The notes beneath the pieces are model-generated. The model was given only the letters and a program-made list of their open reading frames with translations. It had not been told where the DNA came from and searched no databases. From assembly GCF_003711515.1 (NCBI RefSeq), contig NW_021167086.1:440330-504329 (forward strand): a DNA stretch of 64,000 bases, written 5' to 3'. Below, in pieces: positions 53,319-63,999 of the stretch (position 1 is the first letter of the stretch; each line of letters opens with the position of its first letter). The stretch is from Sodiomyces alkalinus F11 (Eukaryota; Ascomycota; Sordariomycetes; Glomerellales; Plectosphaerellaceae). Made by a program: the position numbers and the translations under genes.

Positions 53319-54444
53319 TCATTTCGGACCCTTTCCCTCGTGTCTGACGTCGCCTTCCTCCCTCTCTTCCTTACCGTCTGTTAGAGCTTCCACCTGGGCC
53401 CCCTGTTCTATCGCCCCTCGTCCCGCTTCACTGGTCGGCAACCGAAAAGAATGCCGCCCCACATGGGCAAGGAGCTTCCTCAACGGGCTCCCTGCTGGGA
53501 TGTTCTTCTTGGGGAAGCTGCTGCCGGTAAGGTGTGTATAGCGTGCAAGGCTACGTTCGCTGGAAAAGTGGACGACGTCCGAGGGCCTGCTCCCTGCTTC
53601 GAGGAACTGGGGGATGTTGATCCAGACGGTCCGTAGGGCCTGTTGTGCGCAAAGAACAAAGATAAGAAAAGAAGGTTATCGCGGCACTTCCTGCGCCTCG
53701 TTGATAGGTTTATGTTTATGTTTATTCACTTACCTTGCGGCACTGGTTCTTGCTCGTAAAATCACGTTCAAACCCCAGATCGGCCATGAGGCGCTGCCAG
53801 TCGCTGAGTGACCCTTCGCCAAAGTAGGCATTGCATAGGGCGAGGAGACGCTGGTTACGAGTCTGGGGACGGCACGCCGGGGAGAGGCTGTTGTCGTTCG
53901 GGACCGACACCACGGAAGGTGAGGTCGCCGCCCTTGAACAGGCAGGAGAGGACACCTCCTCCCTTGGCGGCTCGATGCCGAGTTGGCCCGGTGCGCTGTC
54001 GCCTCGTTTGTCTCTGTGGGTTTTCACGTCTCTGCCTCCCTCTTCTTCTTCTTCGTCGTGGTGGCTATCCAAGGCGAACATGGAAGAGTCCGACTCGCCA
54101 CTGGCAATTAGCTGTTCCCAGCCATTCTCATCGTCTTCTGTTTCGTCCACGTTGGTCTTTGTCGCGTTGTCCCGTGTCTTTGCTCCGTTGTCCTGACTCT
54201 TTGTTCCGTTGTCGTCCCTGGGGTCGAAAAGGAGGCTGGAGGGGGGTGGGGAAGGTGAATGCCTCCTGCCTTCCTTGTCAGACGGACTGGCCTGCCTGAG
54301 GACGAGCAGAGTTGAATGAAGGGGAGTCGTTCGGTTGATGCCGGGGGCCCTGGAGATGGGTTGTGTTGCGACGGCATCTTTATACTCGTCGTTCTTAGGG
54401 GCATACGTATGAGCTTCCCCCGAAGCGTTTCCGTTGTCCTTCAT
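53319..54444 (-). CDS. Uncharacterised acidic protein, 343 aa
   Basis: Model complement(join(53319..53639,53734..54444)), 343 aa. The N-terminal half is low-complexity, with a run of DNGTKSQDNGAKTRDNATKT near-repeats and an acidic DSHHDEEEEEGG segment. The folded part begins at about residue 195: QRLLALCNAYFGEGSLSDWQRLMADLGF, joined across the intron to KNQCRK|ALRTVWINIPQFLEAG. This stretch, with its Trp and Leu pattern, is what I take to be the conserved core; similar C-terminal modules occur in hypothetical Pezizomycotina proteins, function unknown. The intron is 94 nt (GTAAGT donor, CAG acceptor) in phase 0. I checked the second exon codon by codon and found no stop until TGA at 53319. No signal or membrane segment is visible; a nuclear or cytosolic location is inferred. 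Confidence 0.72.
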
Positions 54445-56381
54445 GCCGATGGGATCCGCCCGATACTTGGCGAGGCCTTGGACTTATGTTACCCCTGATT
54501 CCAGGCACGCACGGAGGGGCAGATGATGGCCGTGTCGCTAACAAGCCCGGGAGTGCCGTGAGGGGCCGGGGAGTACTGATTATACATGTATCCATAGTGT
54601 CGAGGCCCATGGCCCATTGCTATGCTGACGTCACGAGTGATCAAGTCTATACCTCTCTCGTATCGTAGCGCTGGGGTTGCTGACTTTCGGCTCTTGTTCT
54701 TACTTGGCGGGGTTGGGGTTGGTGTAAGCTATGTAAGTAAACGCGTATAAAGGCGTCGTGGAGGTGGTAGAGAGAAAGGAACGAAGATGTGGCTTTGGCC
54801 GTGGCTGTGGCGTGCACGCCAAAGTGGCCTCCTGAAATCTTGCAAGTCCGGTAATAGTAAATAACATCAGAGAACCAAACCATCCTGCGACACCGAGGGG
54901 ATGATGGGTGGTGGGTTAGAAACTCTGCTGTCAGGGTACAGTGCCTCGAAAACCATGGAACTGTACTTCATAGGTACACAGTACACATTACCTTATGAAA
55001 TACAAAGATACGAAGACGTACTGTACCGGCCATCACGTGGTGCTCTCGCCTCGTTCTAGCCTTCTAGGGCATGGGATCATTCATCAGTCGAAGCGACTCA
55101 AAATCTTGCCACAAAAACAAAACACATCAACCGCATCGACCGCATCGACCGCATCGACCGCCTTGCTACCAAACCAAACCTGACTAACCAAATAACCTAC
55201 CAGGGAACCAGCTACAATACGGATAGACCCGACGAGCGCCCCCTCTCGAGAGGTAAAACGGGCCCCGAAACTCAACTCGGCGCCTGGCAAGCGCCGAACT
55301 ATCACTATCTATTCAGCCCCATCAGCGACCCGCTGGACTGAGTTGTCTGCGTTGTCCGAGACCGCCTGCAGATTGCAGCATCACTGCGTCGATTCCCGTC
55401 CCGTCGTGGTTGCCCAGCTACTTGGATGCTAGCCATCTTGCCTTTTCGGGCATCATCCCGAGACAGGTCAAGCTGGGACAATCCCCAGCCTCCTCGCCCT
55501 CCTCTACGTGTAAGTCGAGTCTGGACATGGAACAGCCCACATGTTTCCACTCTGTTTCCACACCACAGCACAAAAGAGAGTCGCACAATGTTTTCAAAGC
55601 TCGCCAATGCTTTGGGTGTCGGGCGGGCCACCCTTTGAGCCCATCGTCATATCCAAGGCCCCTGTCTCCTCTCCACTCCCTTGGTAGCCCAGAGAAGACG
55701 GCTGGTATTGAAATCTATTAAAAAACAAAAAAAATCCCTGCGACACGCGAGAATACACGACACACGACCAGAGACCCACGACATGTATGGAATCCAAGAC
55801 CGCGTTTCCCACATGTCACGAACGCCCTAGCTCCCATGCTCGTCAATTTTTTTTTCTTTTTTCTTCTTCTCTTTTTTTCTTTTCTTTTCTTTTTTCTTTC
55901 TCATCTTAAACTGCCCTCCGTGACCATTTTACCATCTCGCCCTCTCTTTGTCTCTCCTCTCCCCTCCCCTCCTCTCCCTCTTGTTTCTTCGTGATCAATA
56001 TCTTGCATGCCTTGTTCGGAAAATATAGGCGGTGACTTCATGCAGGCTCCGCACCTGCATTAGCCCACGCTTCTTCTCCTCTCAAATCCACCGCTTTCTC
56101 TCCCTCTCCTCTCCGATCCAGTCGTCGTCCCGCCTTGGGCTGTGACTTGCTCTTCGCTCCCCTCCATCTGTCCAGCCTCTTTACTTTCCCCGGGGCGGGG
56201 GGACCTCTTAACTTGCCCGTCAGCCTGTCAACTCTTCCGCCAACCATCCTAACCAAACTCTTGAATCTCCCTCCTCTCCTCCCTCTCCCTCCTCCTTCGT
56301 CCCTACCACTCCCGCATGGTCGTTTAGACCAGAGACGAAGAGAGAGTCTGGGACCCATCAAAAAGAGACGCCACACCCGTC
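54445..56381. other. Long intergenic region and pyrimidine-rich leader
   Basis: About 1.9 kb without a supported gene. It holds a 9-bp tandem repeat at 55130-55162. From 55840 to 56330 the plus strand is strongly pyrimidine-rich (TTCTTTT, CTCCCCT runs), as expected for promoter and long leader of the 1154-aa gene. Confidence 0.5.
55130..55162. repeat. 9-bp tandem repeat ACCGCATCG
   Basis: Three exact copies of ACCGCATCG plus a partial fourth (ACCGCC). Confidence 0.9.
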
Positions 56382-59300
56382 ATGATGGCGTCTCAAGATT
56401 CTACTGCCGCCGCGCCACCGCCGGTGAGACCGAAATCTCAGAGAAGGTTCCTTTTGGTCAACAAGCGGCCGTCTTCTTCATCCTCCTTCTCTTCCCGCTC
56501 CAGGGACAGCATCCCGCCGTCGCGACCGCCACCCAGACCCGCCCCCTTGTCCATCCGAGCTACCGTCAAATTCAACGCCCCCTTGGATCATGTCCACGAG
56601 AACACCTACGATACTTCACCCTTCTTCGACCCTACCGACCACTTTTGCCAGACTCTGCTGCGCCGCCTCGACCATGGCTGCACCGAGCTCATCACTCGTA
56701 GAGACTCGACCGCTCTCGATAACAGGTCCGGTGAAAAGACCCTTCGTTTCGAGATGACCTTCACCATTCGTCGCGCTGGTAGCCTTTGGTCGGCCCGATC
56801 ATATCGTTCCTACCAAAGACTCTTCCTGGACAGCCAGTCGGCCTCGGACGTTGCTGAGGCTACTGACCGCATCATCGGTTCCTTTCTCAAACGCCACGAC
56901 CAAAACTTTAAATGGCACGCCCTGGAGCCAGCCTCGTTCGAGCCCGACCCCACCATGCTCTCCGTCCCCCTTGCGCGCTTCGTGGTGGCCAAGCAGGACT
57001 ACGAACGCGTACCTGGCTACGAAGTCACTTTCACCTTCAACAGCCAATGCAAGTCTCGCCCTGATCCATTTTGGGAGAAGCGCATCGCCGTCAGGAGTCG
57101 CCAGAGCACACCCCTGACACTTGCCCTGGCCGAGGAGCTATCCTGGAATTTGTCGCAAGCCATTCAGAATGCCCTCGACCTGCGGAAGAAGACGCTGGAT
57201 CAGGACCACCGTTCTTCCTGCGATCCCATACTGGACGGGGATGCCTGCGGCCACCTGGACGAGCGCTCACTCAATGTCGCCTTCCGGATACAGAACCACC
57301 TTGGCGCCGATGTTTCTCACCTGCACCGCTCCACCACTACCAAATTGGCCCTCTTCCGCCACCCGGAGGGCCTCGACTGTCAGGAATTCACCGACGACCT
57401 TGAGAAATGCATCTTACGTCTCCGAGACCATGCTGACGACGCACTTGGTCGCTATGACGACCTGCGCATCATTGTCCGCCAACTGTCCGGGACTGGCTGG
57501 GAAACCAAGGACCCTTTCTCTCTGTCTGTCGACTCGTCCACCTGCTACTCGAGGCGCACCATTCAGGCCGTCTTAGATCGACTGCAGTCAGGAATTGGCG
57601 ACGTTTCTCGCGGGAGAAACGTCACTTTGACTCTAACGGCCGTCAAGCGCGGCCATATTGTCGTGGATAAGACTTTGGTTGCTCGCTCATTCCGGAGGCA
57701 GACCGTGGAGGACCCCCAGAGCGAAAAGGACACCCTTCTGTCCATGCTGAAAGATCGCATGCAATCGGACGTAGCCATGGTCATCCGCGACACCGGTTCT
57801 CTTGCCGACTCTGGCGAGTCGCTACCACCCAACCTACGACTCGTCGATCGACCTTCTCCCGTCTCGCCGGAAATCCTTTCCCAGCCGGTTCAAGCTCCCC
57901 TCGCCCACTCACCAGGCGAAGACGTATCGGCGACGACCACGCCACCTCGCCGCTCGAGCTACGCCGCCATCTCATTCACCATGACGGACAACGGCGGCGA
58001 GTCCGCAACGCCCTCAACCCGCCCCGCCACCCCCAGCTTGTGCGACCACGACATCGACACGCCCATGGAAAGCCTCGTCTTCACGCCTTCTCCTTATCGC
58101 ACGCTGGACCATTTCGTCATCCGGAAGGATCTCGACGACCACCGCCACCACCACCACGCAAGGGCGGACTCTTTCGGAGCCGAGTCGGCCGTGGAACCAG
58201 TCGTCAAGCCCCTCAAGGAGCCGAGACGGTTTAGCCTACTCGGCCGCGATTCTCGTCCCAGTACGCCTGCTTCGATGGCCATCCCTCTTGAAGCGAATGT
58301 CGTCCCTGATCCCCACGCCGGACAGGAGGAGGAGGAGGAGGAGGTTCTTCTCGATGCTGGTTCTTTGGAGGGATGGCTGGAATTCACCTGCGAGCCGCTT
58401 GAGTGCGAAGAGATGGCGAGGGATGTCTCGGCGTCTTGCCATGCGAGCGCCCGGGATTCCGGCGTCGTTGTCGAGGAAGAATCGGCGCCTGTGGCCGCTC
58501 CAGAGTTGGCAGGCTGCGTGGAGGGTTGCCTTGGTGCGATCGATGACGGCAGCGACGGTTGTGTCGGGCCAACGACGGTCAGGCTGGGAGTTCTCGAGTT
58601 GGAGACTGTCGAAGTGGCTGTCGAAGTGGGGGAGGTCAGCTTAGAGCAGACCGAGACAGAGTCTGTCGAGCCTGAGATTGTCGAGCTCGGGACCGTCGAA
58701 CCAAAGACTGAACCAAAGACTGAACCAAAGACTGTCGAGCAAGAGCCGGAGCAGATTCTGTCGGAACAGGTTGCACTGGAAGAGGTCGAGCCAACACAAC
58801 TTGAGCCAGGCATTGTCGAGCCAGAAAAGGCCGACGTAGAGGCTGTCGAGCCGGAGGCTATCGAACCGGAGGCCGAAGTTGAGACGCCTGAAACGAAACG
58901 GGTCGAGCCAGACCCCGTCACACCCGAGGCGGCCGAATCACACCCCATCGAACCGGAGGAGGCTGAGCCAGATCAACGACTACCCGAAGGTGTCGACTCT
59001 GAAACGGACGGTCCTCAAAGCAGAAGGGCCGTGGCTCCTTTTGATGATCCTCCGGCCGATGAAACCCCCCAGCCCAAGACGCCAGCCATGACCATTGGCT
59101 CGGAAAGCAGCGACACATCCCCTTCGCAATCCCTTACCCCCGTTCAGCCCGGGTCACAGCCGCCAACCAGGATCGTTGGCACTTTTCCCGCCATGTCAAG
59201 GACATGGCGGTCCCAGTCCTTGTCTCCATTCATATCAGGAGACGGCGAATTTGACACGCACCTTCCCGAGACGCCATCCAGGCCCGCCCGCAAACGGGTG

Positions 59301-59846
59301 AATTCTCACGACAACCCTTTCCTTTTTTCGATACCGATATGCCTCCCAGTCAAGCATTCGCCTTCGGACGTCGGCGGCCTGAAACTACCCTTACCCATCC
59401 GAACCCGTCGCGACCGCGGCGCCCCCCATGTTCATCACAAACGCGAATTCTCCGTCCCGACGGCGGGCCTCTTCGGTCTCCTGCAACACCCGGACTCACC
59501 CCTCCGCCTGCAGAGCTACTGCGCCTATAAGCAGTGGGACTACCTCCGCCACCAGCGGCAGACGTCGTCCTCGCCGGCCGATGCAGATGTCGGTGTGGTG
59601 CGCGAGTCCAAGTCGGAAGGGGAAAGGAAGCGAGAGCGAACTGGTCCCGCGCGACTCCTGCTGGGGTACGGACAGGAGAAGGTGGCCACGCCTTCCCCTG
59701 CCGAGGTGGTGCGGCCATCGCGTCCGAGGGTGATGTCGGCTGAGGGCATCGTGGCGGACGCGAGACGGAGGGCTCGTAGCGGGAGTGGGAGCGAGGTCCG
59801 ATCTCGATCGGGGAGTATGCTCGGGGCCGCAATCTGGTCGAACTAA
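56382..59846 (+). CDS. Large uncharacterised protein with a Val-Glu-Pro repeat zone, 1154 aa
   Basis: Single uninterrupted exon with start MMASQDSTAAAPPP. Residues about 1-55 are Ser/Pro/Arg-rich and disordered. About 58-480 look globular and conserved (PAPLSIRATVKFNAPLDHV, LRFEMTFTIRRAGSLWSARSYRS, LRLRDHADDALGRYDDLRIIVRQLSG). The third part is disordered. From about 735 to 875 the chain is an irregular array built on V/I-E-P (VEPEIVELGTVEPKTEP-type, with KTEP triplets), echoing the degenerate Pt-repeat proteins of filamentous fungi. The C-terminus regains short structured pieces (HVHHKREFSVPTAGLFGLLQHPDSPLRLQSYCAYKQWDYLR) before a Ser/Arg-rich end. No signal or membrane helix is visible. Function is unknown; the mix of a globular head with long acidic disordered tail suggests a scaffold. 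The absence of introns over 3.4 kb is unusual for this window. Confidence 0.8.
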   Translation: MMASQDSTAAAPPPVRPKSQRRFLLVNKRPSSSSSFSSRSRDSIPPSRPPPRPAPLSIRATVKFNAPLDHVHENTYDTSPFFDPTDHFCQTLLRRLDHGCTELITRRDSTALDNRSGEKTLRFEMTFTIRRAGSLWSARSYRSYQRLFLDSQSASDVAEATDRIIGSFLKRHDQNFKWHALEPASFEPDPTMLSVPLARFVVAKQDYERVPGYEVTFTFNSQCKSRPDPFWEKRIAVRSRQSTPLTLALAEELSWNLSQAIQNALDLRKKTLDQDHRSSCDPILDGDACGHLDERSLNVAFRIQNHLGADVSHLHRSTTTKLALFRHPEGLDCQEFTDDLEKCILRLRDHADDALGRYDDLRIIVRQLSGTGWETKDPFSLSVDSSTCYSRRTIQAVLDRLQSGIGDVSRGRNVTLTLTAVKRGHIVVDKTLVARSFRRQTVEDPQSEKDTLLSMLKDRMQSDVAMVIRDTGSLADSGESLPPNLRLVDRPSPVSPEILSQPVQAPLAHSPGEDVSATTTPPRRSSYAAISFTMTDNGGESATPSTRPATPSLCDHDIDTPMESLVFTPSPYRTLDHFVIRKDLDDHRHHHHARADSFGAESAVEPVVKPLKEPRRFSLLGRDSRPSTPASMAIPLEANVVPDPHAGQEEEEEEVLLDAGSLEGWLEFTCEPLECEEMARDVSASCHASARDSGVVVEEESAPVAAPELAGCVEGCLGAIDDGSDGCVGPTTVRLGVLELETVEVAVEVGEVSLEQTETESVEPEIVELGTVEPKTEPKTEPKTVEQEPEQILSEQVALEEVEPTQLEPGIVEPEKADVEAVEPEAIEPEAEVETPETKRVEPDPVTPEAAESHPIEPEEAEPDQRLPEGVDSETDGPQSRRAVAPFDDPPADETPQPKTPAMTIGSESSDTSPSQSLTPVQPGSQPPTRIVGTFPAMSRTWRSQSLSPFISGDGEFDTHLPETPSRPARKRVNSHDNPFLFSIPICLPVKHSPSDVGGLKLPLPIRTRRDRGAPHVHHKREFSVPTAGLFGLLQHPDSPLRLQSYCAYKQWDYLRHQRQTSSSPADADVGVVRESKSEGERKRERTGPARLLLGYGQEKVATPSPAEVVRPSRPRVMSAEGIVADARRRARSGSGSEVRSRSGSMLGAAIWSN
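58590..58990 (+). repeat. Degenerate Val-Glu-Pro coding repeat
   Basis: The DNA here repeats words such as GTCGAGCC, GAACCAAAGACT (three adjacent copies around 58700-58735) and GAGCCGGAGG, encoding an acidic chain of short VEP/IEP/KTEP units. Confidence 0.85.
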
Positions 59847-60600
59847 CCGGTCAGATTTTGCTGTCCTCATTCCTTATGTTTTTTTTTTCTGGTTTTTTTT
59901 TTCTTCTTTTCTTTCTTTTGAACTTTCTTGGCTTGGTGCTTGGGATGTGGTGATTTCAAAGGGCTGGTGTAAGGGGTTTGCGTATACAAAAACATTGCGA
60001 GCATTTTTCGGCTTCCAACGGGAAAACAATGGGATTACGCTTTGGACTGGGTACAAAGAGATGGTTTTGGGAGTTTTGGTCGAGTTTATAGTTTATGAGG
60101 TCTTGTTGCGAAACTCGCGTCTTAGAGGGAAAGAGACGAGACATACAACCCCGTCTACAACTGCGAGAACGCGCAAAGAGAGGGCGGATATTCATATTTA
60201 GGAGCAAGGCGTGGGCATTAACATAGCCCATGCGCATACCTACAAACATACAGATATACCAAGAAGAAACAGATATACAACCTGCACATTATAAGAACAA
60301 TAACAACACAAAATTGAAAGATATTGGATTCTCAAAGCTCTACCCAATTGTGTATTGGATGTGGAATGTGTCTGTAATGAATTTAGTTGAGCCCGTCTTA
60401 GGCTTCCCGTCTATTAAATGTGTTATGATCGTTTTGGATGTTGATGACCTCCTGGAATGGTCTCCAAACGCAAACATAGCTCTGACCCTCGTTCGTACCT
60501 GCAAGTAACATGTGCACCCTGAATCTGGAGCGCAGCGCATGCGGGTGCGAATAAGAGGTCTGTCTCTTCGGTAAAGTCACGTATGGTGTGTTCTTCCGCT
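59847..60600. other. Convergent intergenic region
   Basis: 3' flanks of the 1154-aa gene and of SLD5, with T-rich tracts at 59880-59920. No gene seen. Confidence 0.5.
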
Positions 60601-61453
60601 TCACGCAAGCTCGGCACCGCCACTCTCAACCAGAGACTTGGCGCTCGACCACCGAAGGATGAGTATATCCCCCGCCTTCCCATCGATAGCGCCATCCGAG
60701 TCGGTCCCCCGGCCCTCAACGAGTGCATCTCGGAGCAGGCGGATGAACACGGCCGTGTCCAAGTCGGGGGAGTCGATCATGCTGATGTTCCCCGCCGTGT
60801 CATTGAGGTTCTGCAGCTGCGGCGGGAACGACGACAGGAAGGACGAGAGGTAGTGGTTGTGCAGCAGGGCCTGGTGGCGCGTCGCGTAGGCCAGCTCGGT
60901 GGGGGAGAGGCGGGCGCGGAGGGTCGGGTTGGAGAGGTAGTGGAGCGTGTGTTTGTCTATCTGTTTGGGGGTTTCCCGCCTTTGTGAGCGAATTATCCCC
61001 CCCCCTCGGAGGGTCGTAGAGGAGAGCTGTTGCGATGGATCCTCATCTCATGTCTGTCTGGGCCTACCTTGGCGATACGGGCGCGCAGGTAGCTCCGCAC
61101 GAGAAACTTGAAACGCTCCAGCTCGGTTTGGATGACGATGAGGGCGAAATTGGTCTTGGGGTCCATGTCGCCCGTCATGTCTTCAATCTTCTCGATCTGC
61201 TTTTTGATGCGCTCGTTGACGCGCTCGAATATGCCGTCGGCGGGCCATCTACGGGCGGGCGAAGAAAACGTCAGGTACGCGGGAGCAAAGGAGACAAAGA
61301 GAGGAAGAACGAGGACAATGCCACATACTCTAGCAGTTCCGGGGCCGACCTCTCCGCTACCCAGGCACGCGTCAAGGCCTGCAAGTCGCGTGTCTCGGAG
61401 GGGATCGAGTATGAGACCGGGTCGACCTCGCGGAGGATGTCGTCGATGTCCAT
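60601..61453 (-). CDS. SLD5: Sld5, GINS complex subunit
   Basis: Model complement(join(60601..60960,61068..61248,61329..61453)), 221 aa. With Psf1-3, Sld5 forms the GINS tetramer of the CMG replicative helicase. The N-terminal A-domain opens [12 protein letters not shown] and reads [34 protein letters not shown], where the splice restores the Glu-Trp pair. Then come [31 protein letters not shown] across intron 2, [20 protein letters not shown] and the small C-terminal B-domain ending [17 protein letters not shown]. Intron 1 (80 nt) has donor GTATGT and acceptor TAG. Intron 2 (107 nt) has donor GTAGGC and acceptor CAG. Length equals that of fungal orthologues. Confidence 0.95.
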
Positions 61454-62062
61454 TAGGAGAGGGGAAAAGGGGGCAAGAAAGGAGAGAAAGAAGAAGAAGA
61501 ATTTGTCAAATCATTATGTGCGGAGAGCAAAATGCAGGAATACAACGAAACCACCACAGCAAAATATCCAGGTGCTCGAGTGAGGTGTATGATGATGGAT
61601 GAGCTTGGAGTCTATGCTTGAATGGTTATGGTGTTGTACCACCTCGAATACCTCGAATAGAGTGGGGTTCGTTGGAGGGGGTTCAAGGGACAAGCTGGGT
61701 GCGTATGTTAGTATGGGTCATGTTAGTAGTATACCTTTCATCCTGCCATTTACATCGTGTCGATGCAAGTATCGCACTAGCTTCGCTTTGGTGGTCAAGG
61801 GACAAGGAGAGCTCCAAGTGTCCATTAAGACCAATCAATACCATGGAACAAGCCTGGGCGTATACGAAACTGGAATATATCATCTCATAATTCATGTTTC
61901 TCCTTGTCTGAAGTTGTATGCTAAAGCAATGTGTGCGCCAGGTGTATTCCTTGTCTTGCAAGTCCTCCCTGCCTGGCCCAAGTCAGATTCTATATGATTA
62001 CTGCGCCGCTCTCTTGCGCACCCAAGATCCTTTCCTTCAACCCTTTTCCTCTGTACACAAGA
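61454..62062. other. Intergenic between SEC53 and SLD5
   Basis: SEC53 3' flank and SLD5 promoter in tandem orientation. I see no extra feature. Confidence 0.5.
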
Positions 62063-63001
62063 CTACAAGTCGAAGAGCTCCCTGACGATGCGCATGGTAT
62101 CTTCCGGACTCTTCACACTATGGCCGGTGACGCGGGGGTCGGTATAAATCTCATAGTCGTTACCGCCCTCGTACGTCTTATCCCCGAAAAAATGGATCGT
62201 GGTGAACTTGACACCCCCCGGCTTCTCTGCCTCGGCCTCAAGATGGCGCAGGCAATACGTCTTATCCCACCCCTTCGGGAACACGTCAAAGGAGATCTGG
62301 CCGCCAATCGAGTACGTGAGGCCGAGGTGCGCGAACCTCTCGCGCAGCGTCTTGACGAACGCGTCGCGGACCCTGTGCTCCCTGTCGTAGCGCTCAAACT
62401 CGTTGCGCTCCTCGTTGGACGCGTTACGCCCGATGGGCGACACGTTGATCATGCCGTTGCGGAACTCGACGAACGTGCCGCGCTTGACCGGGACGTCCAG
62501 GTCGGCGATGTAGTGCAGCATGAAGCTGACCAGCTCGCGGTACTGCGCCTCGCCGATCCACTGGATGAAGCTGTTGGTCGGCAGCGCCGCGCCCATCTTG
62601 TACCCCACCAGCCCGTTCTCCGCGAAGTTGAAGTCGAACATGGACGTCACGGGCGTGTTCGACGGCGCGCCCAGCTGGTTCTGCTGCTTGGCGAAGTTGG
62701 ACCCGCCCACGGTGGCGATGGCGACTTTGCGCCGGAGGTCGGCGAGGAGTTTGGTCATCTCCGGGGTGACATCCTAGAAGGGGGGAGACATTATCCCGTT
62801 CTTAGCCAGGTATGCACTACTGCAGTGGAACCGAAGAGACGCAGGACGAAACAGGGGAAACGGGAGAAATGGAATGGCTGGTTGATGGCCTACCTTGCAA
62901 GCGCCTGTGAGGGTGCCGTCAACGTCGAAGAGGCAGATGGTGTTTTTGATCGGCCGGTCCTCGAGGGGAGGGTAGTCGGGGGTATGCGCCGTGGCAGACA
63001 T
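62063..63001 (-). CDS. SEC53: Phosphomannomutase
   Basis: Model complement(join(62063..62773,62894..63001)), 272 aa. It interconverts mannose-6-phosphate and mannose-1-phosphate in the cytosol, supplying GDP-mannose for N-glycans, O-mannose and GPI anchors. It is a HAD-superfamily enzyme: the nucleophile and acid/base aspartates are D26 and D28 in [10 protein letters not shown]. Further eukaryotic PMM signatures are [55 protein letters not shown], and [17 protein letters not shown] for the Mg2+-binding end. Exon 1 encodes the 36-residue start through GACK. The 120-nt intron has donor GTAGGC and acceptor TAG and joins in phase 0 to [11 protein letters not shown] frame-neutral N-terminal extension relative to yeast (about 10 residues) is normal for filamentous fungi. 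Confidence 0.97.
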
Positions 63002-63873
63002 GAGGGCGGCGGATCAATGGAGGAGAGTGAGACGAAGACTGTTGAGACGAGGAAGAAGAGGCGGAAGAGGAGGAGAGAGGAAGTATCTCGTTGGTTGGAG
63101 AAGACGATCAAGAATACAGTCGAGCTCGGGGGATATCACCGTGATGTTCGAGCGGAAAGGGAGGAAAGCGGTCAAGCAACACGTTCCTGCCGATTTAAGA
63201 CCAGAGAATTCCAAGTTCGACGTGATGGAGCTTGCACCTGCCCCGCGTTCCATGTTGCAGTTAGTACATGGTACGTATGTAGTACGTTTAGGTCACCTTG
63301 GCACGCAGCTAGGTAATCACCACGTGAAGGTACTTCGCACATACCACATAGGTACTCCGTACATCAGGTACACGCCATGCAACCAATCGAATTGCGCTGT
63401 GCTCTGAAATGTCCTGTTCCTGGCCTGTCTCCGGGGGCCTTTTAGCGGTAGCTTCCCCAAAGGTACCTATCACTACCTTAACGGACTGGTCGATCACCCG
63501 TTTCACCCTTAGCCCACCTAAACTGGCGGAGTTGCTGTTTCGAGGCACCCCGTTCCTCGGACGAGAGAAAGACACCCAATCCCCTCGTATTGCTGACCCC
63601 TCATTGCCCCTCACCGACACTCTCAGGGGTTGGAGGGGCACTCCGCAGTCTCCGCTTACTTGTCATAGCCTGTTAAGCAGCACTACGCGGCACTTACAGG
63701 ACTAAAACTGACTGATAGGACAAACAGAACAAGCCAAAAAGCCCGACTTTTGAATTCTCAACGCACGCTATGCAACGCCATAAACGGCATTCCTATCATA
63801 ACACGGCTCAGCCTTGCCCCAGACAACGAGGGGGGAAAAGTCCGGTATGGTAATCATCCCAAAGGGAAAGCCA
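63002..63873. other. SEC53 promoter region
   Basis: Contains CGTACGTATGTAGTACG-like words (about 63270-63285) and a CACGTG E-box within CACCACGTGAAGG (about 63319). No other gene supported. Confidence 0.5.
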
Positions 63874-63999
63874 TCAGGAGGTCACATCCGTCCACACCCC
63901 CGTCACCTCAACCGCGATATTCACCACAGTGCCCACGGCCCAGAGCGCGATCAGGCTGTACCCGATCTTGCGCGAGAGCATCCACTTGTTCATCGGCAC
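63874..63999 (-). CDS. 3' end of a membrane protein (partial, truncated by window edge)
   Basis: The last 41 codons of a minus-strand gene run in from the right edge and end in TGA. They read VPMNKWMLSRKIGYSLIALW, then a hydrophobic helix (AVGTVVNIAVEV) and the short tail TGVWTDVTS. A PMNKWxxSRKIG loop followed by a final transmembrane helix resembles the C-terminus of fungal Na+/Ca2+-exchanger-like cation antiporters, but 41 residues are too few for certainty. The gene's remainder lies outside the window. Confidence 0.5.
   Translation of the reverse strand: MPMNKWMLSRKIGYSLIALWAVGTVVNIAVEVTGVWTDVTS

Noticed and set aside
58094..58948. Ser/Thr-rich 284-aa minus-strand frame
   Set aside because: Reverse translation of the VEP-repeat region; repeats on the coding strand explain it.
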